DNA from: Chitinophagaceae bacterium
GTDB lineage: Bacteria > Bacteroidota > Bacteroidia > Chitinophagales > Chitinophagaceae
Direction of reading: 5' to 3'
DNA length: 64,000 nt
Assembly (NCBI GenBank): GCA_027486835.1
Contig: JAIXOJ010000029.1
Coordinates: 18,821-82,820, forward strand
The notes beneath the pieces were generated by a model, which was given only the letters and a program-made list of their open reading frames with translations, searched no databases and was not told the origin of the DNA. Positions 18,140 to 27,349 of the stretch are shown here, piece after piece. Every line of letters starts with the position of its first letter. Positions within the stretch are counted from its first letter, which is position 1. A program made the translations under genes and the position numbers.

Positions 18140-19492
18140 ATGAATATAAAGTGGATTAAAAAATTTGAAACTGACATATCGGTGCTGCAAGGAATAGGTT
18201 TAATCTTAATTCTTTTGGGTATTATTACTTTATGTATTTCGGCCTTTTTCCATGGGGGGGATAATTCTAATGTGCCTTCCATCATTGCTGCTTCGTTTTT
18301 CATAACTATGTTAGGTGTTTCATTTGCTTTTCCTACTTTATTAGAAGGGAATGAGGGATTAAGTACCATGCGCATAGTAGTATTTATGGTAACGAATGTA
18401 ATATGTATGCTTTTGCTAAAAATTGGCTGGGCTAAAGGTATTTCTTCATTAGAAGGTATAGGTCTTGATCAAAACTGGATGGGAGTAATAGCCTTTGTAT
18501 TTGGAGCTAAGGCTACTCAAAGTTTTTTTGAAAGTAGAGTGGCTGTACCAAAAGAAACACCAAAGCAAGGAATGGCGGCATTAGAATATACAAATGCCGA
18601 TGTAGCTAAATTAGCGGTTGCTCAAAACGAAGAAATCTTAAAAACTAAGTTTCCGAATATTATATCTGTAAGTGATGCTGTTCAAGACTTAAACAGTACC
18701 GATTCACACGTAATTGCAATTTATTTGAAAGACAATGAAACAACTGGAATCCCTGATAAATTAGAAGTTAAGATGCCCAACAATGGCATTAAATTAATTA
18801 GCACAGAAATAATACGAAGCCTCGGAAAAAGTAAAATTCAAATTCACCAAGGCAACGATATTAGAACACTTAATTCTAGTTCTTTTGGCTCAGTTGGTTG
18901 TTTTATAGGGTCTGAAAATGACAATAATTTTATTGCCATTGCAACAGCTGGGCATGTTTGTACCCAAGGTCGATGTATTAATAAAGGAGGTGCATTATCA
19001 GGGTCTGATAGAGATAATACATCAATAGGCAATTTATCTAAGGGTGAATGGCATTTTCAATTACTTACCAGTAATATTGATATAGCATTTGCCCAGATTC
19101 ATGACTTTGATTTAAATTCGGATAATCAAATTATCAGGTTTAATAATCTACATTATTTAGTTTCGGATAGCGACAGCAAAAAGACAGCTGTTAAACTAGA
19201 AGTAAAAAGTGGAATTAAAACTGGATATATATTAGATAGTAGAATTGGTATTGAATTAGAATATAATGATGGAAATAGTAAGATTATCAAAAATATCATA
19301 CTTATTGGGGACACGACAGATAGAGATAAATCTACGTCTCTAACAGTAGGTGGCGACTCAGGAGGATGCGTATATGTAACTGAAAATAATAGAAAGAAAC
19401 TTTTAGGATTGGTTCTAGGAGGCGATAAAAAATTTACTTATGTACTCTCCATAAAAGAAACCCTAGACAGTTGGGGGTACAAAATAATATAA
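18140..19492 (+). CDS. Membrane-anchored trypsin-like serine protease (450 aa)
   Basis: The first 130 residues contain about four hydrophobic helices (near 17-36, 47-65, 78-97 and 112-126), ending in GAKATQSFF. A linker follows, and a protease domain occupies about 245-450. The trypsin-fold triad is readable: H272 in IATAGHVC, D314 in SNIDIAF and S407 in GGDSGGCVY. The family is usually recognised by exactly these TAGH and GDSGG signatures. The domain after the last helix could face either side of the membrane. The gene is 14 bases upstream of a secreted-protein gene and very probably forms an operon with it. Trypsin-like domains joined to membrane modules occur in bacterial conflict and regulated-proteolysis systems, but the substrate here is unknown. 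Confidence 0.82.
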   Translation: MNIKWIKKFETDISVLQGIGLILILLGIITLCISAFFHGGDNSNVPSIIAASFFITMLGVSFAFPTLLEGNEGLSTMRIVVFMVTNVICMLLLKIGWAKGISSLEGIGLDQNWMGVIAFVFGAKATQSFFESRVAVPKETPKQGMAALEYTNADVAKLAVAQNEEILKTKFPNIISVSDAVQDLNSTDSHVIAIYLKDNETTGIPDKLEVKMPNNGIKLISTEIIRSLGKSKIQIHQGNDIRTLNSSSFGSVGCFIGSENDNNFIAIATAGHVCTQGRCINKGGALSGSDRDNTSIGNLSKGEWHFQLLTSNIDIAFAQIHDFDLNSDNQIIRFNNLHYLVSDSDSKKTAVKLEVKSGIKTGYILDSRIGIELEYNDGNSKIIKNIILIGDTTDRDKSTSLTVGGDSGGCVYVTENNRKKLLGLVLGGDKKFTYVLSIKETLDSWGYKII

Positions 19493-19505
19493 AAATAAAA
19501 CTATA

Positions 19506-21869
19506 ATGAAAAAAATTATTTATTACATTGCTACTATATTTATTTTCAGCAATATTTTAAAAGCTCAAACCACAATAGAGTTTAATAATTTTGGCAATAG
19601 CAAGAGTCCTGGTATAGATATGTCTAAAGGGATGCCACTAACTTTACTGTTTGATGAAAGCTATAAAAGCCATAAAGTGCAACTATTTTCTGATAGTGAA
19701 TGTAAAAATCAGATTTCTAAAAAACTACAGGTAGGAACCGACATATCAGATAAAATAGAAAATAAGTATAGTTTAATTTTCAAAAAAGATGGTAGTGTAG
19801 CCGGACAGGAATTTAATATCAAAACAACTTTTTACTTAAAAGTTGATGAAGTCATAAAAAGTGGTCCTTTCAAAATAGATATAGATTCTAATATCCCGAT
19901 CCCAGATACGGATTTAAAAAAACAATACAAAGCCAGTAGTACTCCTGGGTACCTGCTTTATGATGCTATTGAGTTAAAACAATTATCCACTAAAGCTGAT
20001 GATTGTGATGCAAGAAAAAGAGCCCAAAAAATTCTTGACTTTTATCAAATAAAGGACGCTAATGCTGTAAATCTTTTTTTAAATACAGATAATATAAAAA
20101 AATTACTAAGTCCATGTGACGGTATTCCTAAAGTTACTGCTCAAAGTGGAAGAGATAAATCCAACCCGATATTACCAAATTCTCTTGCCAGTTTAGATGT
20201 TACCAACCTTGCAGACGGTTTCGCAAAATTTATTGTAGATCGTACAAAGAAAGAATTGCAAGCTGCCTTTTTCGACCAATTTATTGAAGAGCTAAAAAAT
20301 GATAAGTATGAAGACTTATGGACACTATTTCCTAATACATTAAGGGTAATTAAACAATTGCCCGAAAAAGTGTATAGCTACGAACCTTATTTGCAGAGCT
20401 TGAGAGATGCTTTTGGTAAAGACCTAGACGGCATTATCCCCAATATTGAAACTGTGGTTAAAAACGGACACTTCGCAAGTTTCTTTGAAAGCCACAAAGA
20501 ACTAAAATCTGTTTCTCTTATTGGTTTATATTACGCAAATTCTCTTAAAAAGGGAACGCATATAGGAAAAGTGCTGGAAGACTTTAACCCAACAAATTCA
20601 GACTATTCGTTTGGAAATGCAGAAGCAGATTCCATACGTATCAATGCTATGCAATTTATTAGGGAAGTTTCCGCGTCTCTTCGTACAATAAATTCTTCAG
20701 CAAATGAAAAAGAATATTATGTGCCCTATGATAGTATAGAACGTTTGCTAATAAACGACCCAATAACACTTAATATTTATTTTGGATTATTATATCAAAA
20801 AGTAAATAAATTAAACATTAGCCCTACAAATAGCTTAACTTATGGTGGATTAATGGCTCAAATAAAAAGTAATGGAGACGAACTAAAATCATTTATTGAT
20901 AACATTGCTACGAATGTCGATTTAATACAAACTAGTATAAAAGACTTTGAAGCGAAAGCCAAAAAAGACAGAACCATAGACGATTATATTGCCATATTTA
21001 ATAGTAGCACTAGGTTAATTGAAAGTTTTAAAAATGATAAAATTTTAGATAAACTTTACACCATAATTCCAGCAGAGCAATCTAAAATTGAAACTTTTTG
21101 GACCTATTTTCAAACGACAAAAGAAGTAACTGAGTCAAGCTTATCCTTATATAGCAATGTAAAGCAAAAACAATATTGTCTAGCTTTAAACGATGCTAAA
21201 AATTTATATAATATTCGTTATAATCCAGACAAGTTGGCTGATGGTGAAAATAAAAAAGATGTGAAATTCGTACTGAGCTTTTTATTAAATAAAGGTGCGA
21301 TGATTTGTGGTGTTGCTCAAGCCAAAACCTCTCAAGAGGTTTACGAAGCTATTGAGAAGGTTGCAATGCCAGTGGGAAGTTCAAGAGTTAAACGAATGGC
21401 AAAATACAATATAGCAGTAAACGCTTATAGTGGATTGTTTTTAGGGAATGAATATACTACACTAGATTTTAATAATAATAAACCTAGAATTAATTCTTAT
21501 GGGGTTACTGCTCCTATTGGTTTAAGCTTTAGTAGAGGAAACATAGGTTGTCGAGATAACCATAAAAACAAATCAGTATCATTATTTATTTCAATAGTGG
21601 ATTTAGGGGCTATTACTACGTTCAGGTTTCAAAATGACACTGCACAAACTCTTAAAAAAATTGAATTAAAAGATATTATTTCTCCTGGGATATTCTTTTC
21701 TTATGGCCTAGGAAAATGTCCAATCTCTTTAAATTTTGGTTATCAAGTTACCCCATTATTAAAAGAGGTAAGTGAGAATAATAACACATTTAAGCCAAGC
21801 TATGGAAGGTTAAGTTTATCAATATTAGTAGATATTCCTCTATTTAACCTTTTCACCAAAACCGAATAA
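19506..21869 (+). CDS. Secreted protein of unknown function, operon partner of the protease (787 aa)
   Basis: A signal peptide (MKKIIYYIATIFIFSNILKAQ) directs export. Residues about 25-140 are beta-rich, the middle (about 160-620) is mostly helical with charged segments, and the last 120 residues alternate hydrophobic and polar strands (GLSFSRGNIG, VSLFISIVDLGAITTF, LSLSILVDIPLF), resembling a small outer-membrane beta-barrel or beta-sheet end. I recognise no named domain. It starts 14 bases after the membrane protease stop codon, so the pair is likely co-expressed and could be substrate and protease, or two parts of one envelope complex. Codon use is AT-rich like its neighbour. Confidence 0.75.
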   Translation: MKKIIYYIATIFIFSNILKAQTTIEFNNFGNSKSPGIDMSKGMPLTLLFDESYKSHKVQLFSDSECKNQISKKLQVGTDISDKIENKYSLIFKKDGSVAGQEFNIKTTFYLKVDEVIKSGPFKIDIDSNIPIPDTDLKKQYKASSTPGYLLYDAIELKQLSTKADDCDARKRAQKILDFYQIKDANAVNLFLNTDNIKKLLSPCDGIPKVTAQSGRDKSNPILPNSLASLDVTNLADGFAKFIVDRTKKELQAAFFDQFIEELKNDKYEDLWTLFPNTLRVIKQLPEKVYSYEPYLQSLRDAFGKDLDGIIPNIETVVKNGHFASFFESHKELKSVSLIGLYYANSLKKGTHIGKVLEDFNPTNSDYSFGNAEADSIRINAMQFIREVSASLRTINSSANEKEYYVPYDSIERLLINDPITLNIYFGLLYQKVNKLNISPTNSLTYGGLMAQIKSNGDELKSFIDNIATNVDLIQTSIKDFEAKAKKDRTIDDYIAIFNSSTRLIESFKNDKILDKLYTIIPAEQSKIETFWTYFQTTKEVTESSLSLYSNVKQKQYCLALNDAKNLYNIRYNPDKLADGENKKDVKFVLSFLLNKGAMICGVAQAKTSQEVYEAIEKVAMPVGSSRVKRMAKYNIAVNAYSGLFLGNEYTTLDFNNNKPRINSYGVTAPIGLSFSRGNIGCRDNHKNKSVSLFISIVDLGAITTFRFQNDTAQTLKKIELKDIISPGIFFSYGLGKCPISLNFGYQVTPLLKEVSENNNTFKPSYGRLSLSILVDIPLFNLFTKTE

Positions 21870-22115
21870 TAAAAATTATTCAATCCTAAACTATTTTCTA
21901 AATCCTAAAATATTTTGTAGCAATAAAAAAGTAAAATATGTAAGGCGTCAAAACCAAGTTGATTTATTCACCAAACCCATCTGTCCAGATAAATCGCTAG
22001 AATTAGCTACCGATAAATTAAGTGCCTGATTAGTCAATACCAAAAATTTGTACTACCTTAAAAATTATCATTATAACAACATTCTTTTTTTAATAACCAT
22101 TTAAATTTTAGAACC

Positions 22116-22587
22116 ATGAGTTTAACGAACAATCGTTTGAGTGTGGCTCCGACAGCAGCCCAAATTACCGCAGTGAAAGGTGCCTTTGCCACTATTTTCA
22201 CTAACCTTCCTTTTTTAATTGGACTTACACCCGATGAAAGAGAAAAATTGCCAAAAATTGATGTTACAAACAAGGTCTTTACAGAAGATGCTATAAAGGC
22301 TATCAATAACAATGGTAATTTTTTTGCCTTCTTATTTTTCTGGTGCGGAGACACAGAAAGATTTAGATCTGTTTGATGTTTTAGATGAGTTTGTATTGTT
22401 AGCTGCTCAGCTATTTGAAAGATTGAGGGATACGCAAATATTGGCTGGTAGTGAAGCTTATGTTTCTGCATTAACTGCCTATAGATTAATTGCTGCTGCT
22501 GCTGCAGCGGGTCTTCCTGGTGCTGACTCTGTTTATCAGTCACTTAAAAAACGTTTTACGGATAATGGTAGCAACCCACCTGTATAG
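22116..22587 (+). pseudogene. Frameshifted gene for a conserved Bacteroidota protein of about 156 aa
   Basis: The first frame (from the ATG at 22116) reads MSLTNNRLSVAPTAAQITAV to ..AINNNGN and then runs into FFAFLFFW. The +1 frame from the same place reads NFLPSYFSGAETQKDLDLF and continues to the stop at 22587 with helical, Ala-rich sequence (AGSEAYVSALTAYRLIAAAA). The switch coincides with a run of seven T at 22319-22325; six T would restore one continuous protein. The joined protein resembles a family of short cytoplasmic Bacteroidota proteins of unknown function that I know only as hypothetical. Either this is a real loss-of-function frameshift, a phase-variable tract, or a base-calling error in the homopolymer. 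Confidence 0.75.
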
Positions 22588-22715
22588 CAATTGCATCCCC
22601 CTTTTTCTTATTGCCACTAACAGTAATAAAAAATGGTGAAGTAGTTGGTGAAAACCCTTCACCATCCGAGGCAAAAGCTGGGCTGGTCACTATTAGAACT
22701 ATACTAAGTGATGTG

Positions 22716-23055
22716 CAACCTTGGTCGGCGGAGGTTAAACCTGCGTCAGCCGAGGTTTAAGGTGGGGCTCCCCACCTACTAACCCCAGTGGGGGGAGGTG
22801 AAACCTCGGTCGGCGGAGGTAAAACCTGCGCCAGCCGAGGTTTGAGGTGGGGTCCCCCACCTACTAACCTCCGTGGGGGGAGGTGCAACCTCGGTCGGCG
22901 GAGGTCAAACCTGCGCCAGCCGAGGTTTGAGGTGGCTCCCCCCACCTACTTACCTCCGTGGGGGGAGGTGCAACCTCGGTCGGCGGAGGTTAAACCTGCG
23001 CCAGCCGAGGTTTGAGGTGGCTCCCCCCACCTACTAACCCCCGTCGGGGGAGGTT
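22716..23055. repeat. GC-rich 85-bp tandem array, four units
   Basis: Units start at exactly 22716, 22801, 22886 and 22971. Each contains an imperfect 20-bp inverted repeat (AACCTCGGTCGGCGGAGGT / AAACCTGCGCCAGCCGAGGTT) and two smaller palindromes (AGGTGGCTCCCCCCACCT and ACCTCCGTGGGGGGAGGT). Composition is over 60% GC in an otherwise AT-rich region. A partial unit and a C-tract follow to about 23092. Frames crossing it on both strands are by-products of the repeat. Confidence 0.92.
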
Positions 23056-23126
23056 TGAGGTGGGGGCCCCCACCCCTATCCCCCCCCCTTTTTTTACTTT
23101 TTTGAACTAATTTCTTTTTTGAGTTT

Positions 23127-23657
23127 ATGGGTACTACCAATAATATTCCCACAAAATACAAGTGGCTGGAAAAAGAGAATGGCCCAGTGCACCTTACGGA
23201 AGCCATTCAATTTTTGGGTAAAGACAAAGTACCTGCAAGTGCCAACCGCATATTGCAAACTTGGAATACAGAAATAGGCACAAACGCATTTAAAGATTAC
23301 GATGCAGATGCCGTTTCGTGGAATGGATTATTTCTAGCCGTTCTTGCCACCCGAAGTGGTTGGCAACTGCCGAAAGATTTTTTATGGGCACTCAGTTGGA
23401 ACAGTTTTGGCACCGCATCGCCACAACCCATGCTAGGTGATGTGCTCACTTTTATCCGCCCTTCGGGCGGAGCAGTGGGCATTTATGTGGGTGAGGACAA
23501 ATCTAGCTACCACATTATTGGTGCGCGAGATGCCGATGCCGTAACCCTCCACCGCCTCGACAAACGCAAATGCTACCGCTTTCGTAGGCCGCCTTACACT
23601 ACCCTGCCTTTAAATGTGCGTGTGGTGAAGTTGACTGTTGGGGGTGGGTTGGTGTAG
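23127..23657 (+). CDS. TIGR02594-like papain-fold protein lacking catalytic Cys and His (176 aa)
   Basis: The layout follows TIGR02594/CHAP-like amidases: an N-terminal W...A..xLG helix, an ANRILQTW helix, the core helix at 63-72, the GDVLTF strand near 104-109 and the VGIYVG strand near 117-122. At the place of the usual WC the protein has SWNGLF (N66), and before VGIYVG there is Ala116 instead of His, so both catalytic residues appear replaced. No signal peptide is present. It is therefore probably a pseudoenzyme that may still bind a peptidoglycan-like ligand or a partner enzyme. An intact relative with WC and IHTG is encoded at 28939. GC content is higher than in the genes just downstream. 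Confidence 0.65.
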   Translation: MGTTNNIPTKYKWLEKENGPVHLTEAIQFLGKDKVPASANRILQTWNTEIGTNAFKDYDADAVSWNGLFLAVLATRSGWQLPKDFLWALSWNSFGTASPQPMLGDVLTFIRPSGGAVGIYVGEDKSSYHIIGARDADAVTLHRLDKRKCYRFRRPPYTTLPLNVRVVKLTVGGGLV

Positions 23658-23761
23658 GAAAATTATAAAACTGGGAATGCCGAAAACTGATTTAGACTAG
23701 GCGTTAGTAAAGGTGTGCATGTGCTTGCAAATATTCTTATATTAAATAATGATATTAAATT

Positions 23762-24202
23762 ATGATTGCAATTTTAAAAGATATAATATTCGCATTTAAG
23801 GAATTATGGATAAATTCTAATACTAAATTGAAAAAAATAATCTTATTTATAAGCTCACTAATTATAATTGGTTCTGGGTGTTTAGTTTATACAAAACATA
23901 TTTGCTTTTCAAAAGAGAGTGGGTTAGAAATACCTTGTAAAAAATGTTGTGTTAGAATTGATACCACAGGTGAAGTAATTCAAAATAATTCAAAATATGA
24001 ATTATATAGCATTTTAGATACTTATATTGATAGTCTTAATGATTTATCTAAATCTGAAAACCATGAAATTGACATAGATAAACGATTATTTAAAGCCCGT
24101 TTAAGCAGAATCCAAATACATAATGAATATGATTCAATTAAAACTTTGAATGAAAAACAAAGAATAGAGTTAATAAATAAAATTTCAATATTGAAAAATT
24201 AA
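23762..24202 (+). CDS. Single-pass membrane protein, unknown (146 aa)
   Basis: A short basic N-terminus is followed by one transmembrane helix (KIILFISSLIIIGSGCLVY, about residues 25-43) and a soluble remainder that carries a CKKCC cluster at about 59-63 and a charged helical tail. There is no known domain. It starts 19 bases before the next gene, which is also envelope-targeted, so they probably form a two-gene unit. Base composition is strongly AT-rich, unlike the preceding gene, consistent with the accessory character of this block. Confidence 0.65.
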   Translation: MIAILKDIIFAFKELWINSNTKLKKIILFISSLIIIGSGCLVYTKHICFSKESGLEIPCKKCCVRIDTTGEVIQNNSKYELYSILDTYIDSLNDLSKSENHEIDIDKRLFKARLSRIQIHNEYDSIKTLNEKQRIELINKISILKN

Positions 24203-24221
24203 ATCTACTAAAAGATTAAGA

Positions 24222-25139
24222 ATGATAAATAGAAAATTAAAGCAAATGCTTGTATTATGTTGTATGTGTATATCGTTTACAAGTTATTCTCAGAATCAAT
24301 CGAAAAGATACAACCCAAATGTAGATTTTGAGTATTTGTTCAAATCTTATGATAAGGTATATGACAAAATGGTATACTATAAAAAACAATTTCTTTCAAA
24401 GAAAAAAAGATATAATTATGTAATTTCTGAATTGGATTCAATAAAAGTTTCAACTAGAAAAATTCAACAAATTAATGATGAACTAGTAATTGATAATAAA
24501 TCGAAAGAAGGAGAAATTGAGAATTTAAAAACATTACTAGGAGATTCAAAAAAAATATGTTTATATGATTTAAAACAGTTAACAAAACGAAATAATGAAT
24601 TAATGAGTGAATTAAATGAGTGTAATGAAGTTCTTCATTCCAACAACGCCTTAGAAAATGCATTGAAGAAATTGGAAGAAAAAAATCGATTAATAGGAAT
24701 CCAAAACGAAGTCTTATGCTCAGGAAAAATCAACAATAATGCGGTTGATATTTACCATTATATTACCCTACTTCCGAATGTAAATGGTTTGCCTTTCGCT
24801 AGAATAAAAATTGATATACACAAATTTCCTAGTTTAATTGATTCTCTAGCTTTTACTTGTCTCGAAAAAACAATTAGACAGAATCTAGATAGAAGAATAC
24901 ACATGATAGTTAATGTGTATAATTATGAGGAATCTAATGCCCAATTAGGAATAAATGATAGAACAAATACACCATTTTCTCAAGTTAATGATCCAAAGGA
25001 TTTTGGTGAATTTGTAAAGAACAGACTTCAAAAAAAGTTTGGGATTAATGAAGAAAAAATAAAACTAGTTTATACTCATAAAAATTCTACTGATTTTGAC
25101 GTCGAACTTGTATTATTTGAAAAATTAAATAATCCATAA
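24222..25139 (+). CDS. Exported coiled-coil protein, unknown (305 aa)
   Basis: A signal peptide (MINRKLKQMLVLCCMCISFTSYSQ) is followed by a long charged helical region (about 40-165) with heptad-like leucine spacing, typical of a coiled coil. A C-terminal alpha/beta domain (about 175-305) contains RIKIDIHKFPSLIDSL and a final FDVELVLFEKL strand; the fold is not identifiable by eye and a degenerate OmpA-like domain is only a guess. It follows the membrane protein at 23762 closely. The ATPase operon begins 102 bases downstream, so these two genes may belong with it or be a separate envelope pair. Confidence 0.65.
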   Translation: MINRKLKQMLVLCCMCISFTSYSQNQSKRYNPNVDFEYLFKSYDKVYDKMVYYKKQFLSKKKRYNYVISELDSIKVSTRKIQQINDELVIDNKSKEGEIENLKTLLGDSKKICLYDLKQLTKRNNELMSELNECNEVLHSNNALENALKKLEEKNRLIGIQNEVLCSGKINNNAVDIYHYITLLPNVNGLPFARIKIDIHKFPSLIDSLAFTCLEKTIRQNLDRRIHMIVNVYNYEESNAQLGINDRTNTPFSQVNDPKDFGEFVKNRLQKKFGINEEKIKLVYTHKNSTDFDVELVLFEKLNNP

Positions 25140-25241
25140 AGCGATATTGAAGATTTAGTTTTTTTAGTGAAACCCATTGATTATTTAAGCAAGCTACTAT
25201 TATATAATACGTTTTAATTTATTCATGCTAAATTTAAAGCT

Positions 25242-26828
25242 ATGATATCAAAACTTTCTTTAAAAAATTATAAAGCATTTGAAAACGCTACCGTTGTAAT
25301 AAAGCCGATTACTATATTAATTGGTGCAAATAGTGTTGGTAAAAGTTCTATTAACCAACTTTTATTAATGCTTCAACAAACAGGAAAAGCGGGTTTAAAA
25401 TCTTATAAATCTGCTTTGAAGTTATATGGAGGATATGTAAATCTAGGAGAGCCTCAAAATCTTTTTAGAAAAAAAGATTTTACTAAACCCGTGAGTATAA
25501 CATTTGAAATTAGAAATAGTAAAATCAAACATTTTTTAAAAAATGATTATTTTGAAGCTTTCTTAAAAATCTTTACTGAATTACCAATATATATTCCAAT
25601 TATAGGATTCTCAGAAATTAGAGGAAAAATGATAAAAAATAAGGAAGAATTTAAAGAATTGCTCGAAAAAGTGATTGAAACAATATCAAAAAGAACAATA
25701 AAAGAAGATTATAAAAATGCAATTAATTGGTATCTTAGCAATCGAAATAATTTGTTTATTCCATTAGTTTCAAAAAAAAATATAAATGACTTTGTTGATG
25801 TATATCAAAGTTTAACAGAATTATCAAAAAAAATAACTAATGATATTTTCGAGGTTTCATATGATATAAAACTTAGTGCCAACAATAATCTTGAAATTTC
25901 AAAATTTATTATTCGAAATAACGAATTATTAATTTTGGAAATGAATAATGAAACAGATAATGGATTTTATATTAAGTCGGATTTAATTAAAACTGATACC
26001 ATTGTAGAAGAAGAAGTTAAAAAGTTATTCATACCTGGAAATACAATATTTAATTCATTTATGCCAATTCAGAATGACATTAATGATGTATCATTAAAAG
26101 CGAGTGTAATTATTCAAATAATTAATTTGTTTCAAACAGAAATTAAAACTGAATTTTCAGAAGATGCTATAAATTATGTTAGCCCATTGAGAGCTCATCC
26201 AAAAAGATACTATATGTTAGATAAAGCAAAACTTAATCTTACTTTAGATACTTTAGATGGTGATGCAATTGCAGAAGTTTTAAAAGATAATAAACAAATA
26301 ACAAAAAGTGTTAACTCATGGTTAAAAAACTTTGGAGTAGAGGTTGATGTGCAGGGTTTTAAAGAAGTTATTCACCATCTAATAGTCAAGCAAAATAATG
26401 TTGATTTAGATATTACTGATGTCGGTTTTGGGATTTCACAAATTCTCCCAGTTATTATTCAAGGGTTTTTATCTTCAAAATATTCAACTACGATTATTGA
26501 ACAACCTGAAATTCATCTTCACCCAAAAATGCAAGCTGATTTAGCTGATTTATTTATTGATATAGTAAAAAAAACAAAAGGGAAAAAACTTATAATCGAA
26601 ACTCATAGTGAATACCTACTTAAAAGATTGAGACGAAGAATTTCTGAAGGAGAAATATCCCCAGATGATGTTTCTATTTGCTTGTTTAATCCTCAAACTA
26701 AAGATTATGGAGCTACTATTGATAATCTTGGTATTGCTCAAAAAGGTTTTTTTGAATGGCCACTTGATTTCTATGGAGGTGAAATATTAAAGGACACAAC
26801 TGAATTTCTAAAAAACCAAAATAATTAA
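25242..26828 (+). CDS. AAA/ABC-type ATPase with DUF3696-like C-terminus (528 aa)
   Basis: The Walker A motif is GANSVGKS (residues 28-35). A long helical insert separates it from a signature-like GFGISQILPVI, the Walker B TIIEQPEIHLHP and the H-loop ETHSEYLL. The C-terminus (GFFEWPLDFYGG) matches the DUF3696 tail of RecF/OLD-like ATPases. No TOPRIM or other nuclease domain is fused. The protein is cytoplasmic. It is followed after three bases by a small unknown gene and then, two bases further, by a 59-codon membrane-protein gene, an arrangement typical of antiphage ATPase-plus-effector operons. In this reading the ATPase would be the sensor or regulator. Codon use is very AT-rich, suggesting horizontal transfer. 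Confidence 0.88.
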   Translation: MISKLSLKNYKAFENATVVIKPITILIGANSVGKSSINQLLLMLQQTGKAGLKSYKSALKLYGGYVNLGEPQNLFRKKDFTKPVSITFEIRNSKIKHFLKNDYFEAFLKIFTELPIYIPIIGFSEIRGKMIKNKEEFKELLEKVIETISKRTIKEDYKNAINWYLSNRNNLFIPLVSKKNINDFVDVYQSLTELSKKITNDIFEVSYDIKLSANNNLEISKFIIRNNELLILEMNNETDNGFYIKSDLIKTDTIVEEEVKKLFIPGNTIFNSFMPIQNDINDVSLKASVIIQIINLFQTEIKTEFSEDAINYVSPLRAHPKRYYMLDKAKLNLTLDTLDGDAIAEVLKDNKQITKSVNSWLKNFGVEVDVQGFKEVIHHLIVKQNNVDLDITDVGFGISQILPVIIQGFLSSKYSTTIIEQPEIHLHPKMQADLADLFIDIVKKTKGKKLIIETHSEYLLKRLRRRISEGEISPDDVSICLFNPQTKDYGATIDNLGIAQKGFFEWPLDFYGGEILKDTTEFLKNQNN

Positions 26829-26831
26829 AAT

Positions 26832-27347
26832 ATGAGTGTGTACACAATATCACCTGATTTATTGCGAAATATTGAAAAAGGAGAGGAGAGTTATTTAAGA
26901 GACATACTTTTTATTTTCACGTACGGCAAAAATCCTTTTAAAGTATCAAATGATAAATTTGGTGAAGTAATTAATTCATATTTATCCGTTGAAAGAAATC
27001 AGGAAATAATTAAAACTTGGTTAGATTTAATGTCTTACAAACCTAGTCCTTTTGAATATATTAATGTAGACTTACGAAATATAGATTGTGAAGAAACTAA
27101 ATTTTTAAAACTATGTAAAGAAACAAAATCTCAAAATAAACTTATCGTTTATACAACACAAAATATCAATAAGTACACTTGTGAAAATAAAATTGTATTT
27201 TTTGAAAGTAAAGCGATTTATATTTTAGATAGAGATGAAGCTACAATTGAATTGGAACATTTAAGTACTTCTAATAGTGGTGACACATTTATAAATTCAC
27301 AAGTAGCAATAGGTTCGTCACAAATTTCAAAATCTCAAAATAAATAA
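26832..27347 (+). CDS. Unknown cytoplasmic protein in ATPase operon (171 aa)
   Basis: It begins three bases after the ATPase stop codon. The body alternates helices and strands: an ETKFLKLCKETKSQNKLIVYT segment and a KAIYILDRDEATIELEHL segment have the feel of a small alpha/beta (PIN-like) domain, but I cannot place the catalytic acids with confidence. The last 20 residues are polar and low-complexity (FINSQVAIGSSQISKSQNK) and resemble the N-terminus of the next protein. There is no signal peptide or membrane segment. Obligate neighbourhood with the ATPase suggests it is the effector or an adaptor of the same system. Confidence 0.7.
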   Translation: MSVYTISPDLLRNIEKGEESYLRDILFIFTYGKNPFKVSNDKFGEVINSYLSVERNQEIIKTWLDLMSYKPSPFEYINVDLRNIDCEETKFLKLCKETKSQNKLIVYTTQNINKYTCENKIVFFESKAIYILDRDEATIELEHLSTSNSGDTFINSQVAIGSSQISKSQNK

Positions 27348-27349
27348 TA

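Noticed and set aside
22757..23206. Gly/Pro-rich frames over the 85-bp array
   Set aside because: They are products of the GC-rich palindromic repeat and show no protein-like composition.
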